The notes under the pieces are model-generated. The model made no database searches. It was not told where the DNA came from and saw only the letters and a program-made list of their open reading frames with translations. Shown one piece after another: positions 17,935 to 25,930 of a stretch of 64,000 nt of DNA. The translations under genes were made by a program, and so were the position numbers. The stretch spans positions 1-64,000 of the forward strand of contig NZ_JAJBMO010000016.1 in the NCBI RefSeq assembly GCF_020537505.1, read 5' to 3'. Position 1 is the stretch's first letter; each line of letters begins with the position of its first letter. Source of the stretch: Blautia glucerasea. Lineage in GTDB: Bacteria > Bacillota > Clostridia > Lachnospirales > Lachnospiraceae.

Positions 17935-18986
17935 TGCAGAAGGACAAAAGAACAAGAGGAATGACAGACGTGCTCCTGATCCTTGTGATCACTATTTTGG
18001 TGGGCACGATTCTGATCATTGCATGCGGCGCAAGTCCAATAGAAGCATACGGCCTTTTCTTTCGCGGTATTTTCGGAACTCCGGCAGGTTTTGCGGAAAT
18101 TTTCGTAAAAGCATGTCCACTGATCCTGACAGGACTTGGCTGTGCGGTGGCATACCGTACCGGATTTTTTAACATCGGCGCAGAAGGCCAGTTCTATGTA
18201 GGTGCTATGGCAACTACCATCGTAGCTTTAAACTGGACTGCTATTCCAGGAGTGCCAAGGATCCTTCTTTCCCTGGTGATGGGATTTCTGGCAGGTGGTG
18301 TATGGGCACTGATCGCAGCTATTTGCAAGGCAAAATTCAATATTTCAGAAATTATCGTTACCATTATGCTGAACTATATTGCAATCAATTTCCTTGGCTA
18401 TGCAGTCCGCTCCTTTCTGATGGACCCGGAGGGAAATGTTCCGCAGTCCGCCAAGATCGACAAATCCGTACAGCTTGGAACCCTGATCCCGGCAACCCGT
18501 TTTCATGCCGGCATCCTGATTGCCATTTTGTGCGTGCTGGTAGTGTGGTTTTTCCTGGAAAAAACAACCATGGGGTACGAATTAAAAGCCGTAGGCCTGA
18601 ACAAACGGGGAAGTGCCTGCAACGGTATTTCGGTTATGAAAAATATTATGCTTTCTGCCTTCTTAAGCGGTGGACTTTCTGCTGTGGCAGGCGGGATTGA
18701 GGTTCTTGCCATTCAGAAAAAGCTTTTGGAGGGAATTTCCTCAAACTGTGGATATACAGCGGTTCTGATCGCACTGGTGGCTTTTAACAATCCTATCGGT
18801 GTGTTCTTTGTGGCTGTACTTTATGCGGCGATGCAGGTTGGTGCAAGCTCCATGCAGAGACAGCTGGGAGTGCCGTCTGCAATTGTAAACATTCTGATCG
18901 GTCTGGTTGTTGTTTTGATTCTTGGAAGAGAGCTGTTCCATTTCAAAAAGAAACAGTCTAAGGGTGGAAAAGGAGGAAATGCGTAA
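17931..18986 (+). CDS. Nucleoside ABC transporter permease 1 (NupP-like)
   Basis: 351-residue membrane subunit of the BPD_transp_2 type with about eight to ten hydrophobic segments. The cytoplasmic coupling region and typical G-A-E-G-Q-F-Y-V-G-A stretch (residues ~83-92) match the nucleoside/YufP group. The C-terminus is basic (K-K-K-Q-S-K-G-G-K-G). GAGGAGG from the end of the ATPase gene serves as the ribosome site; the stop shares one base with the start of the second permease gene, so all transporter parts are translationally linked. Confidence 0.93.
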   Translation: MMQKDKRTRGMTDVLLILVITILVGTILIIACGASPIEAYGLFFRGIFGTPAGFAEIFVKACPLILTGLGCAVAYRTGFFNIGAEGQFYVGAMATTIVALNWTAIPGVPRILLSLVMGFLAGGVWALIAAICKAKFNISEIIVTIMLNYIAINFLGYAVRSFLMDPEGNVPQSAKIDKSVQLGTLIPATRFHAGILIAILCVLVVWFFLEKTTMGYELKAVGLNKRGSACNGISVMKNIMLSAFLSGGLSAVAGGIEVLAIQKKLLEGISSNCGYTAVLIALVAFNNPIGVFFVAVLYAAMQVGASSMQRQLGVPSAIVNILIGLVVVLILGRELFHFKKKQSKGGKGGNA

Positions 18987-19927
18987 TGCTTCAGCAGATT
19001 TTCAGTTTAAGCTTTATGACCGCATTCCTGGCAGCAGCAGTTCGTCTGGCTGTGCCGCTTATGTACGGTGGAATCGGAGAAACCATAGCGGAGAAATCCG
19101 GTATCCTGAATATTGGCATGGAAGGCGTAATGCTCAGCGGAGCTTTCTTTTCCTTTGCAGGGGCCTGGTACTCCGGAAACCTGTTTGCAGGCCTTCTGTG
19201 CGGTATGCTTGGCGGCCTTGTGGTCAGCCTGCTTCACGGACTTCTTTCTATCACCCTGATCCAGAACCAGTCTGTTTCCGGTCTGGCCATCAATATGCTT
19301 ATGCTTGGTGTGACCAGCTTTTTATTTAAGCTGATGTCAAATGGACAGGGCTATCAGCAGATCGAAACCTTTCCAAATCTTGCAATCCCGGGACTGTCCA
19401 GGATTCCGCTGATCGGAGATGCTTTTTTTAACTGTGATTTTCTCACCTATACACTTTATGTGCTTCTGATCCTGACCTGGATCTTCTATAAAAAGACAAA
19501 CCTGGGCCTGTCCTTTGCAGCAGTAGGAGAGCATCCCCAGGCAGCAGAATCCGCTGGTATCCAGGTGAAAAAATACCGCTGGATCGTGATGGTATTGAAT
19601 GGACTTCTGGGCGGAATCGGAGGAGCATATCTGGTGCTGGTACAGCTTGGTGTATTTACGGAAAACATGATTTCTGGCCGTGGATACATTGCACTTGCTA
19701 CTGTTATCCTTGGCCGTTATTCCCCATTTGGAATGTTTGGGGCGGCTCTGTTATTCGGCGCAGCCAATGCCCTGCAGATCCGTCTTCAGACCATTGGTGT
19801 TTCCATTTCCCCGTTCCTTCTGGCTATTTTGCCTTATGCACTGACGCTGATTGCCATGCTTGGTGCTGCTGGAAAGAACAGTGAGCCGGAGGCTCTCAGT
19901 AAGCCATATATAAAAGGTGCCAGATAG
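18986..19927 (+). CDS. Nucleoside ABC transporter permease 2 (NupQ-like)
   Basis: 313-residue partner permease with multiple transmembrane segments. The stretch G-E-T-I-A-E-K-S-G-I-L-N-I-G-M-E-G-V-M-L (in the first 50 residues) is the hallmark of the YufQ/NupQ subfamily. A one-base overlap with the upstream permease and a nine-base gap to the regulator gene keep it inside the operon. Together the two permeases would form the membrane channel with the double ATPase. Confidence 0.93.
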   Translation: MLQQIFSLSFMTAFLAAAVRLAVPLMYGGIGETIAEKSGILNIGMEGVMLSGAFFSFAGAWYSGNLFAGLLCGMLGGLVVSLLHGLLSITLIQNQSVSGLAINMLMLGVTSFLFKLMSNGQGYQQIETFPNLAIPGLSRIPLIGDAFFNCDFLTYTLYVLLILTWIFYKKTNLGLSFAAVGEHPQAAESAGIQVKKYRWIVMVLNGLLGGIGGAYLVLVQLGVFTENMISGRGYIALATVILGRYSPFGMFGAALLFGAANALQIRLQTIGVSISPFLLAILPYALTLIAMLGAAGKNSEPEALSKPYIKGAR

Positions 19928-19936
19928 GAGAGACCT

Positions 19937-20692
19937 ATGGGAAACAAAGAATATCTGAATGTAAATGAACTGGCGACGCTGTTCGGACTGAATGTACAGA
20001 CATTGCATTATTACGACAAAATCGGGATCCTAAAGCCTAGCTACCGGGATCCGAAAAACGGTTACCGGAAATATCGTTTCGATCAGACCTATAATCTGGC
20101 TTCCATCCGCTATATGCGAAAGCTGGGGTATTCCATTGACGCTGTGCGGGATTTTCAGGATACCAAAAGTCCGGATGAGGCGCTGAAAAGGCTGAAGGAG
20201 CGTTCCGCAGACATTCATGCCCAGTGGGAGGAAATGATGCGGATCGATCATGCAATCCTGCGAAAAATCCAGTTTATTGAAGATTCCAAGGATGGAATTG
20301 ACTACGAAAATTTTCAGCTCGTGAAATATCCGGAGCGGAAGTATATTCCTATTGGAGAAGAGGATGAAATTTATACAGGTGAATCCTTTTATTTTTACCC
20401 GACGATCGTTTTTTACGGGGAAAAAAGCAAGGAATTTGGTGCACTTCTCACGGATGATATCCCAGAGAAAAATGCGGAGATCCGCACAATTCCGGCAGGA
20501 ACTTATGTGGTTGGATATCACAAGGGAGCATACGAGCAGATTCAGGACAGCTTTAAAAGAATCAAGGGATGGGGAAAGGATCTGAACCTGGAGGATACCA
20601 TTCTGGCTGTGAATATCATTGATCAGTTTGTGGAGCAGAATAGTGACAATTATGCGACCCGGCTTGAGATCCGGATCGCAGATGAGAAATAA
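19937..20692 (+). CDS. MerR-family regulator with GyrI-like effector domain
   Basis: 251 residues. Winged helix-turn-helix at the N-terminus (L-N-V-N-E-L-A-T-L-F-G-L-N-V-Q-T-L-H-Y-Y-D-K-I-G-I-L), a coiled dimerisation helix (~85-115), then a ~130-residue C-terminal domain with V-G-Y-H-K-G-A-Y-E-Q-I and E-I-R-I in the style of BmrR/GyrI small-molecule-binding domains. Multidrug sensors of this layout bind diverse ligands; here the genes around it suggest a purine or nucleoside. It is predicted to activate the 19-bp-spacer promoter ahead of the operon. No other such dyad was noticed in the window. Confidence 0.9.
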   Translation: MGNKEYLNVNELATLFGLNVQTLHYYDKIGILKPSYRDPKNGYRKYRFDQTYNLASIRYMRKLGYSIDAVRDFQDTKSPDEALKRLKERSADIHAQWEEMMRIDHAILRKIQFIEDSKDGIDYENFQLVKYPERKYIPIGEEDEIYTGESFYFYPTIVFYGEKSKEFGALLTDDIPEKNAEIRTIPAGTYVVGYHKGAYEQIQDSFKRIKGWGKDLNLEDTILAVNIIDQFVEQNSDNYATRLEIRIADEK

Positions 20693-20775
20693 GGAGCAGC
20701 TGGACTATTGACGGCAATGCCTTAAGAGTATAGCAAAAAAGAAAAATGTAAGGTTAAGAAGGCGAGGGACAAAAA

Positions 20776-22044
20776 ATGGCAGTAAAGATTTATCACGGAG
20801 ACATTTTATTTACTCCGGAAGCGAACCATTTGGAGATACACGAAAACAGCTATATCATTGTGGAAGATGGCGTTGTTTCACAGATCTGCGAAAAAGTTCC
20901 GGAGCAGTATCAGGGGGCTGAGGTTGTGGATTACGGCGACAAGCTGATCATTCCGGCTTTTTCCGATCTTCATGTACACGGAGCCCAGTATGTGCAGCGT
21001 GGAATTGGTATGGACTGCCTGCTTTCTGACTGGCTGAATGATTATACATTTCCACAGGAATCCCGTTTCCAGAACGTGGAATATGGGAAAAGCTGCTATG
21101 ATGCATTTGTGGACGACATGCTTCGCCACGGTACCTTCCATGCCAACGTGTTTGCCACCATTCACCGGGAGGCCACCAATTATCTCTTTGGCAGAATGGA
21201 AGAAAAGGGAATGTACGGTTATGTGGGAAAGATAAACATGGACTGTAATTCTCCAGAATTTCTTATTGAAGATACACAGGAATCTTTACGGGAAACGGAA
21301 AATTATCTGGCGGAGCATGAGGGCAGTAAAAAAGTGAAAACCATTCTGGCCCCTCGATTTGCCCCTACCTGCACCAAGACTCTGATCGATGGGCTGGGAA
21401 AACTGGCTGCCAAATACCATTGTGGCGTGCATACCCATCTGGTGGAATCTATCTGGGAAGCGCAGGAGGCTTTAAAACTGTTTCCTGGTTACGGTTCTGA
21501 CGCGGAGATTTACGAGCGTGCAGGTCTGATGGACAATGGACCGTCTATTTTTGCCCACGTTATTTTCCCTTCAGAGGAAGATAAGCAGATCCTGAAAAAG
21601 TATGGAAGCTTTTCTGTTCATTGTCCGGATGCCACTGTGAATATTATTGCAGGGATTATGCCACTGCAGCATATGGCGGCTGAAGGAATGAAGATTGCCA
21701 TTGGTTCTGACATCGCTGGCGGTCATGGGATTGCCATTTACCGTCAGGTGGCAAGAGCTGTGCAGTTGTCCAAGCTGAAAGAATTCTACGAGCCTGACCA
21801 GAGTAAGACGATTACGCTCACACAGGCTTTCTATCATGCAACAAAAGAGGCTGGAAGTGTATTCGGCAAGGTGGGTTCCTTCGAGAAAGGCTATGCGTTC
21901 AACGCTCTCGTGATCGACAACATGGAAGATCCATGGACCAAAATGACAGCGGAGGAGAAGCTGGAACGCTTCTGCTATATCGGAGATGATAGGAATATTA
22001 AGGCGAGATATATTGATGGGGAGTTGTTGCGGGGAGAATTTTAG
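20776..22044 (+). CDS. guaD: Guanine deaminase (amidohydrolase superfamily)
   Basis: Zinc hydrolase converting guanine to xanthine plus ammonia. 422 residues. Metal ligands appear as F-S-D-L-H-V-H (H66, H68), the H-T-H-L-V-E-S helix and I-G-S-D near the C-terminus; P-R-F-A-P-T-C-T resembles the P-R-F-S-x-S-C-S substrate loop of animal and bacterial guanine deaminases. It is 83 bases behind the MerR gene in the same direction, and would feed imported guanine into xanthine metabolism. Other cytosine/hydroxy-purine deaminases are possible, but the loop favours guanine. Confidence 0.85.
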   Translation: MAVKIYHGDILFTPEANHLEIHENSYIIVEDGVVSQICEKVPEQYQGAEVVDYGDKLIIPAFSDLHVHGAQYVQRGIGMDCLLSDWLNDYTFPQESRFQNVEYGKSCYDAFVDDMLRHGTFHANVFATIHREATNYLFGRMEEKGMYGYVGKINMDCNSPEFLIEDTQESLRETENYLAEHEGSKKVKTILAPRFAPTCTKTLIDGLGKLAAKYHCGVHTHLVESIWEAQEALKLFPGYGSDAEIYERAGLMDNGPSIFAHVIFPSEEDKQILKKYGSFSVHCPDATVNIIAGIMPLQHMAAEGMKIAIGSDIAGGHGIAIYRQVARAVQLSKLKEFYEPDQSKTITLTQAFYHATKEAGSVFGKVGSFEKGYAFNALVIDNMEDPWTKMTAEEKLERFCYIGDDRNIKARYIDGELLRGEF

Positions 22045-22056
22045 GACATTGTTGTC

Positions 22057-22189
22057 GTTACTGTTTCTTTCTTCCCTCTGCCAGTAACCAGCGATTTTGC
22101 AATGTATATTCACGTAGCCACGCATTTTAGGAACGTTGCTCCGCGCGGCGGTGAATATACATTGTGAAATCGCGTACGGGGTAACGACC
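22057..22189. repeat. Composite intergenic repeat: family 1 relative plus family 2 (copy B)
   Basis: Starts with a stretched form of palindrome family 1 (GTTACTG ... CCAGTAAC, 22057-22088). It continues as family 2: GTAACCAGCGATTTTGCAA, stem CAATGTATATTCA (22100-22112) with TGAATATACATTG (22152-22164). The loop is longer than in copy A and holds CGTTGCTCCGCGCGGCG. Lies between guaD and the tmRNA promoter. Confidence 0.65.
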
Positions 22190-22223
22190 AACCCACAAAA
22201 TAGCAAAAAATTCAGTCTCTACC

Positions 22224-22252
22224 TTGACAGCCCTGCACGAAATGCATATAAT
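22224..22252 (+). promoter_or_regulatory. SigmaA promoter of tmRNA
   Basis: TTGACA, 17-base spacer, TATAAT: a perfect consensus, as expected for an abundant stable RNA. It would give a ~60-base 5' leader removed during maturation. Confidence 0.85.
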
Positions 22253-22320
22253 AAAAATCTAGTGAAAGCACAATTACACAAACTTCGTCTGCGTACCAGC
22301 ATACCTATTATATATGATTA

Positions 22321-22667
22321 GGGCTTGTACTGGTTTCGACGGGGGTTTTGAAGTTGTGGAAGCCATCCGCAGTCTCCCGAACTGCGTAATAACGGGAAAT
22401 TCTAAATATAAACGCTGACGATCAGTTAGTAATGGCAGCCTAAGTGCTGCCCGTCAGTCCTGTTGCACTCACACTTCAGGAGTCTGGCGTCGACCTTGTG
22501 AGAAACCTTGCCGGGTAAGCTTTGCCCCGGTAGATGTATCATGAAGCTACTGAAGCAGTAAGCCTGTCGATGGGCGTGCTGTGGAGGGAATGTTAATACA
22601 GCGACTGTGATGGGAGATGCCGCAAGGGATAGACTTTCGGACGCGGGTTCAATTCCCGCCAGGTCCA
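22321..22667 (+). ncRNA. ssrA: Transfer-messenger RNA (tmRNA)
   Basis: Rescues stalled ribosomes and tags the nascent chain. The 5' end GGGCTTG pairs with CAGGTCC at the 3' end (acceptor-like stem), the tRNA-like domain shows TTTCGACGGGGG and GGGTTCAATTCCCGC, and the tag frame (22405-22443) reads N-I-N-A-D-D-Q-L-V-M-A-A then TAA. The resume codon cannot be fixed by eye. The CCA end is not encoded (TA follows the discriminator A). Consensus promoter upstream and terminator downstream. Confidence 0.97.
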
Positions 22668-22673
22668 TAGTGA

Positions 22674-22699
22674 AAACGCCGTATTTACGGCGTTTTTTC
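22674..22699 (+). terminator. Terminator of tmRNA
   Basis: AAACGCCGTA/TACGGCGTTT stem with a two-base loop followed by a T-run, seven bases after the mature tmRNA end. Confidence 0.9.
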
Positions 22700-22846
22700 T
22701 TTATGCTTTAGAAGCCTCTCAATATCTTTATCGGACGGCACGTAGAGCGCTTGAATTTTCGTTTGACCAAGAGCAATTACTTTTTTTCTGGCATCGCCAT
22801 TCTGAACAATATCTAGGATTATGTGAAAAAAGTTGGGGTGTTTCTT
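22685..22846 (-). pseudogene. Remnant coding frame abutting the tmRNA 3' end
   Basis: Minus-strand frame of 53 codons without any start, bounded upstream by a stop, reading H-I-I-L-D-I-V-Q-N-G-D-A-R-K-K-V-I-A-L-G and ending Y-V-P-S-D-K-D-I-E-R-L-L-K-H-K-E-K-T-P. It looks like the tail of a real protein, not random translation, and its stop lies inside the tmRNA terminator. tmRNA genes are common insertion sites for mobile DNA, so this may be a leftover of such an event. Family not recognised. Confidence 0.35.
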
Positions 22847-22966
22847 TTATACCTGTTAATTTCCAAACAATTGTTGAAAAGAATTTCCAATTCCCTTATA
22901 ATTAACAGAAAGCAAACTCTTAGAACCTGATTTATCCGATTCTGAGCAGCAAAAGGAGGAAATCAT

Positions 22967-24040
22967 ATGGAAAAGAAAACCCGAATCTGGAAAAAACTTG
23001 CCGTCGTGCTTATGGCAGTATTTTCCCTGTCCCTGTTATCCCCGGAGGTGGCAGCGGACCTTGGAACCATGCAGACTGTACAGGCTGCCGTGAAGCTGAA
23101 CGCTAAGACCGTGAAGCTTGTAAAGGGCCAGAAGAAAACCTTGAAAGTCACCGGCACCAAAAAGAAAGCAAAATGGTCCAGCAGTAAGAAATCAGTTGCA
23201 GCAGTTTCCTCAGCAGGCGTTGTCACCGCGAAGAAAAAAGGCTCTGCAGTGATCACAGCTAAAGTAGGAAATAAGAAATACACCTGTAAGGTAACGGTTG
23301 AAGCACCGAAACTGAACCAGAGTTCTGTCACTCTGAAAGCAAAGAAAACATACCAGTTAAAGCTGACCGGTACAACCCAGAAGCCGAAGTGGAAAAGCAG
23401 CAACAAATCTGTAGCCACAGTAAGCCGCAAAGGTAAAGTTACCGCGAAAAGTGCTGGAACAGCAACCATCACAGCAGCTGTTGGCGGTGTAAAATTTAAC
23501 TGCAAAGTTACCGTAAAAGGGAACACAACCACAAATACCGCCACAACTGGATTTAAGAAGCTGATCACTTATATCCAGAATAAAGGTGATACCAACAGCA
23601 GTGGAAATAAATTTATCAATATAACAGATTATGATTCCGAAACCACGATGAGTGTAAATGCTGGTATTATCTATGATGCATCCAAGGATCAGCTGGATCT
23701 GGTTCTGGTTACCGAGATGAGCAGCAACTCATCCAGAACTGCATCCCAGGTTACAATTTCCAGGGCTTCAACCAGTGCACCTGTGTATTATGCATTTGTA
23801 TTTGATACCCAGGGTGTAGAAGGTGCCGTAGAACTGAAATCTACCATTAATATGAAAACATACACAGACGGTACCAACCTGTCCTTCCAGAAAATTTCAG
23901 ATACCACAAATTCTTCTACAGCAGATCTGAATAAGCTTGGAAATGCATATCTTCGTCTTGGTTTTGCATGCTGGCAGAAACTTCTGAAACAGGGACCAAA
24001 GATGACTCTGAAGGACATTGGATTTGTCGCATATAAATAG
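22967..24040 (+). CDS. Secreted protein with two bacterial Ig-like (BIG2) domains
   Basis: 357 residues. Signal peptide in the first ~40 (K-K-L-A-V-V-L-M-A-V-F-S-L-S-L-L, cleavage near V-Q-A-A). Two BIG2 domains follow (~42-112 and ~114-184), each with W-S/K-S-S-x-K-S-V-A and G-x-V-T-A-K blocks and ending in C-K-V-T-V. A Thr/Asn-rich linker (~186-196) leads to a ~160-residue C-terminal domain of unknown family containing one Cys. No LPxTG or SLH anchor is visible. The N-terminal half is very lysine-rich. Likely binds the cell envelope or an external polymer; function is not known. Followed by a long terminator. Confidence 0.85.
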   Translation: MEKKTRIWKKLAVVLMAVFSLSLLSPEVAADLGTMQTVQAAVKLNAKTVKLVKGQKKTLKVTGTKKKAKWSSSKKSVAAVSSAGVVTAKKKGSAVITAKVGNKKYTCKVTVEAPKLNQSSVTLKAKKTYQLKLTGTTQKPKWKSSNKSVATVSRKGKVTAKSAGTATITAAVGGVKFNCKVTVKGNTTTNTATTGFKKLITYIQNKGDTNSSGNKFINITDYDSETTMSVNAGIIYDASKDQLDLVLVTEMSSNSSRTASQVTISRASTSAPVYYAFVFDTQGVEGAVELKSTINMKTYTDGTNLSFQKISDTTNSSTADLNKLGNAYLRLGFACWQKLLKQGPKMTLKDIGFVAYK

Positions 24041-24142
24041 AATAAAAGAAAAGGATACAGCCTTTTATGAACAGCTTATTTTATTTTGAAATACTTTTTG
24101 TGAAAAATAAGCTGGCAGGGGATGTATCCTTTTGTTTTATTT
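24041..24142. terminator. Long-stem bidirectional terminator
   Basis: Outer arms 24041-24059 and 24124-24142 pair at 18 of 19 positions (AAAAGGATACA/TGTATCCTTTT core), with a second inner stem AGCTTATTTT/AAAATAAGCT. T/A tracts on both outer flanks let it act for the BIG2 gene and the small minus-strand gene. Confidence 0.75.
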
Positions 24143-24209
24143 TCTTTGGCAACATACCGAAGTACATGCTTGCAGTGTACTATCAGTGTGGTCCGAATGG
24201 GGAAAATTG

Positions 24210-24443
24210 TCATTCTTCAAATTCCGCAATCACCACATACCCACTAAGCGGAGCCTTTTCCACGCTGACAATCGTGCCTTCCTTTGCTTTAATTCTCCGT
24301 GAGTTCGGATAACAGCCGGACATGGCCACGGCTGGTTCGATGATGTAGCTGTAGTTCATATAAGACTGATATTCTGTGATCTGAACCTTATCACCTGGCT
24401 TCACCAGTCCCGGACGCTCCATTTTAAAACTTTCCTGACGCAT
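24210..24443 (-). CDS. Small conserved-looking hypothetical protein
   Basis: 77 residues, not recognised. It starts M-R-Q-E-S-F-K-M-E-R-P-G-L-V-K-P-G-D-K-V and has alternating hydrophobic positions suggesting a small beta-barrel (V-Q-I-T, Y-V-V-I-A-E-F). AAGGA lies seven bases ahead of the start, and there is no competing gene on the other strand. It is convergent with the BIG2 gene and shares its terminator. Codon use looks normal, which supports a real gene, but no function is proposed. Confidence 0.6.
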   Translation of the reverse strand: MRQESFKMERPGLVKPGDKVQITEYQSYMNYSYIIEPAVAMSGCYPNSRRIKAKEGTIVSVEKAPLSGYVVIAEFEE

Positions 24444-24572
24444 GAAAATTCCTTCTTTCTACTAAATCTGGAAGCCGGTTGATTGCCTGACTTCCGTAAC
24501 TGTTCTTAGAATAACACAAAAATGAAAAAAAGTCATGTAGTAGAAAATGACGAGGGAAATTTTCGAACAATT

Positions 24573-24617
24573 TCTGTGCATCGCGGAGCGGTTACTGGTC
24601 ACGGAGTGAACAGTAAC
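24573..24617. repeat. Palindrome family 1 copy with conserved flank
   Basis: GTTACTGGTCACGG + AGTGAACAGTAAC (24591-24617), preceded by TTCTGTGCATCGCGGAGCG. Read on the minus strand it matches the 2463 copy over ~46 bases with few differences, flank included. Located between the small minus-strand gene and the next plus-strand gene. Confidence 0.8.
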
Positions 24618-24690
24618 CAATTTTTAGGTTGCAAACATACGCTGAGATATAGTATAATTCAAACATTAAAAGTGAAAGAGAGACTAATAA

Positions 24691-25410
24691 GTGAAGATAT
24701 TAATTGACGATATTAAGCTAAATCTTCTCTTGGAGCAAAAGAAGCAGTTTATTGGCAGAAAAGTCGCGTGGGATAGCGTCCTTTCTGCATTTTCTTTTTT
24801 GATTTCTGTGTTGCTTGCCTCTTATGAGGATTTCTTTGGAATATCCGGAATTGTTTTTAAAACTATTTTTGTATTATTAGGAATTGGATTTTCAGTAAAA
24901 AGTATTATTGATATTACGAAGAGTTCAAAGAACAACTATAATTATGAAGACCTGCTCGTGGATATCAATAAGTTAAATGAAATTGCACACAACCATTCTA
25001 TTGTGGTGATCAGAGATTCTTTTAATCCATTTCCAAACCGATATTTGGTGTATGAGGATAAAAGTTGGAACTGCCAATTCTTTTTAAACTACAAAGAGAA
25101 TCCGAATAATGAAGAATTTATAAGAAATCATATTTCAAGAGAATTGAAAATTGGGCCAGATGATATTGAACTTTCTTATGTTGCCCAGAAATTGCATGAG
25201 AAATACTCAGAAAGTGCCAAGGAGAATAAAGTGTATAGTCACAAGTTCTATTTGGCAGAAATTAAAAAGTTTCCAGATCAGATGCAGAAGGACTCTTTTA
25301 AATGTGACGGAAAGACATACTATTGGAAGAGTCTGGCTGAATTAGAGGAAGATAAGAATGTGCAGAAGAAAAATATGGATATTCTTAATTATGTAAAAGA
25401 ATTATTTTAG
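24691..25410 (+). CDS. Two-TM membrane protein with degenerate Nudix-like C-terminal domain
   Basis: 239 residues, GTG start with a poor ribosome site. Two hydrophobic segments (~31-46 and ~54-72) place the rest in the cytosol. The C-terminal ~150 residues have the order of a Nudix fold: R-Y-L-V-Y, a degenerate box F-I-R-N-H-I-S-R-E-L-K-I-G, then H-K-F-Y-L-A-E-I and Y-Y-W-K-S-L-A-E-L-E-E-D. The catalytic R-E-x-x-E-E signature is incomplete, so binding rather than hydrolysis is likely. Two-TM Nudix-like sensors are known beside nucleotide-second-messenger systems, but no cyclase is nearby. The gene is more A/T-rich than its neighbours, hinting at transfer. Confidence 0.6.
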   Translation: MKILIDDIKLNLLLEQKKQFIGRKVAWDSVLSAFSFLISVLLASYEDFFGISGIVFKTIFVLLGIGFSVKSIIDITKSSKNNYNYEDLLVDINKLNEIAHNHSIVVIRDSFNPFPNRYLVYEDKSWNCQFFLNYKENPNNEEFIRNHISRELKIGPDDIELSYVAQKLHEKYSESAKENKVYSHKFYLAEIKKFPDQMQKDSFKCDGKTYYWKSLAELEEDKNVQKKNMDILNYVKELF

Positions 25411-25437
25411 TTACATAAAACTGAAGGAGTTAGTTCA

Positions 25438-25710
25438 ATGCTGTCAGATAGAACCCATGAGCTTTATAAAGCCTTACAGGAGAAAGGTTATCCTGATGAA
25501 TTTTGTAAAGAGATTGCTTATAAACACATGAATACAGATTATACGGCGACACGTATGCTGGGATATTTATATCGTGTGACCAGCCCGAGAATGGAAGATG
25601 TAGTGGATGAAATGCTTGCCATCTTAAGTGACCGGAATGCAATTATGGAAAAGAAAGCATCTGAGCATGCCCAGGCCACCATTAATGATGTCTATGAGAA
25701 TGGTTTGTAG
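25438..25710 (+). CDS. Small hypothetical helical protein
   Basis: 90 residues, predicted all-helical: L-S-D-R-T-H-E-L-Y-K-A-L-Q-E-K-G-Y-P-D-E-F and later E-D-V-V-D-E-M-L-A-I-L-S-D-R. Reads like a soluble adaptor with a UBA-like first half, though family membership cannot be shown. AAGGAG precedes the ATG. It begins 27 bases after the two-TM gene in the same direction and may be co-transcribed. Its codon use is closer to the chromosome average than that gene's. Confidence 0.65.
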   Translation: MLSDRTHELYKALQEKGYPDEFCKEIAYKHMNTDYTATRMLGYLYRVTSPRMEDVVDEMLAILSDRNAIMEKKASEHAQATINDVYENGL

Positions 25711-25930
25711 AAGAAACGTAATGCGAAGCTTTTGATATTTTACATCTTTTAAGATATTGATCTTATATATGAAAATTTTGTGAATGCAGAAAAATACAGC
25801 TCATCGTTCACAAAATCATCATACTCATTTGGTACTATAACCATAAAATTACAGATTACAATTATGGATCAGACATAAATATTTACATGGAATAAAGAAG
25901 ATCCGCTTGATAAAATGAGGAGGAAGAGGT

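Noticed and set aside
22426..22668. Minus-strand open frame over tmRNA beginning M-D-L-A-G-I-E-P-A-S-E-S
   Set aside because: A well-known false protein created by translating the antisense of tmRNA/tRNA-like sequence; the locus is ssrA.
24522..24707. 61-codon plus-strand frame through the repeat
   Set aside because: Encoded largely by the palindrome repeat and overlaps the next gene start; no ribosome site.
24691..25710. Complete CBASS or other defence system
   Set aside because: No cyclase, sensor domain, nuclease or other effector next to the Nudix-like protein; evidence is too thin.
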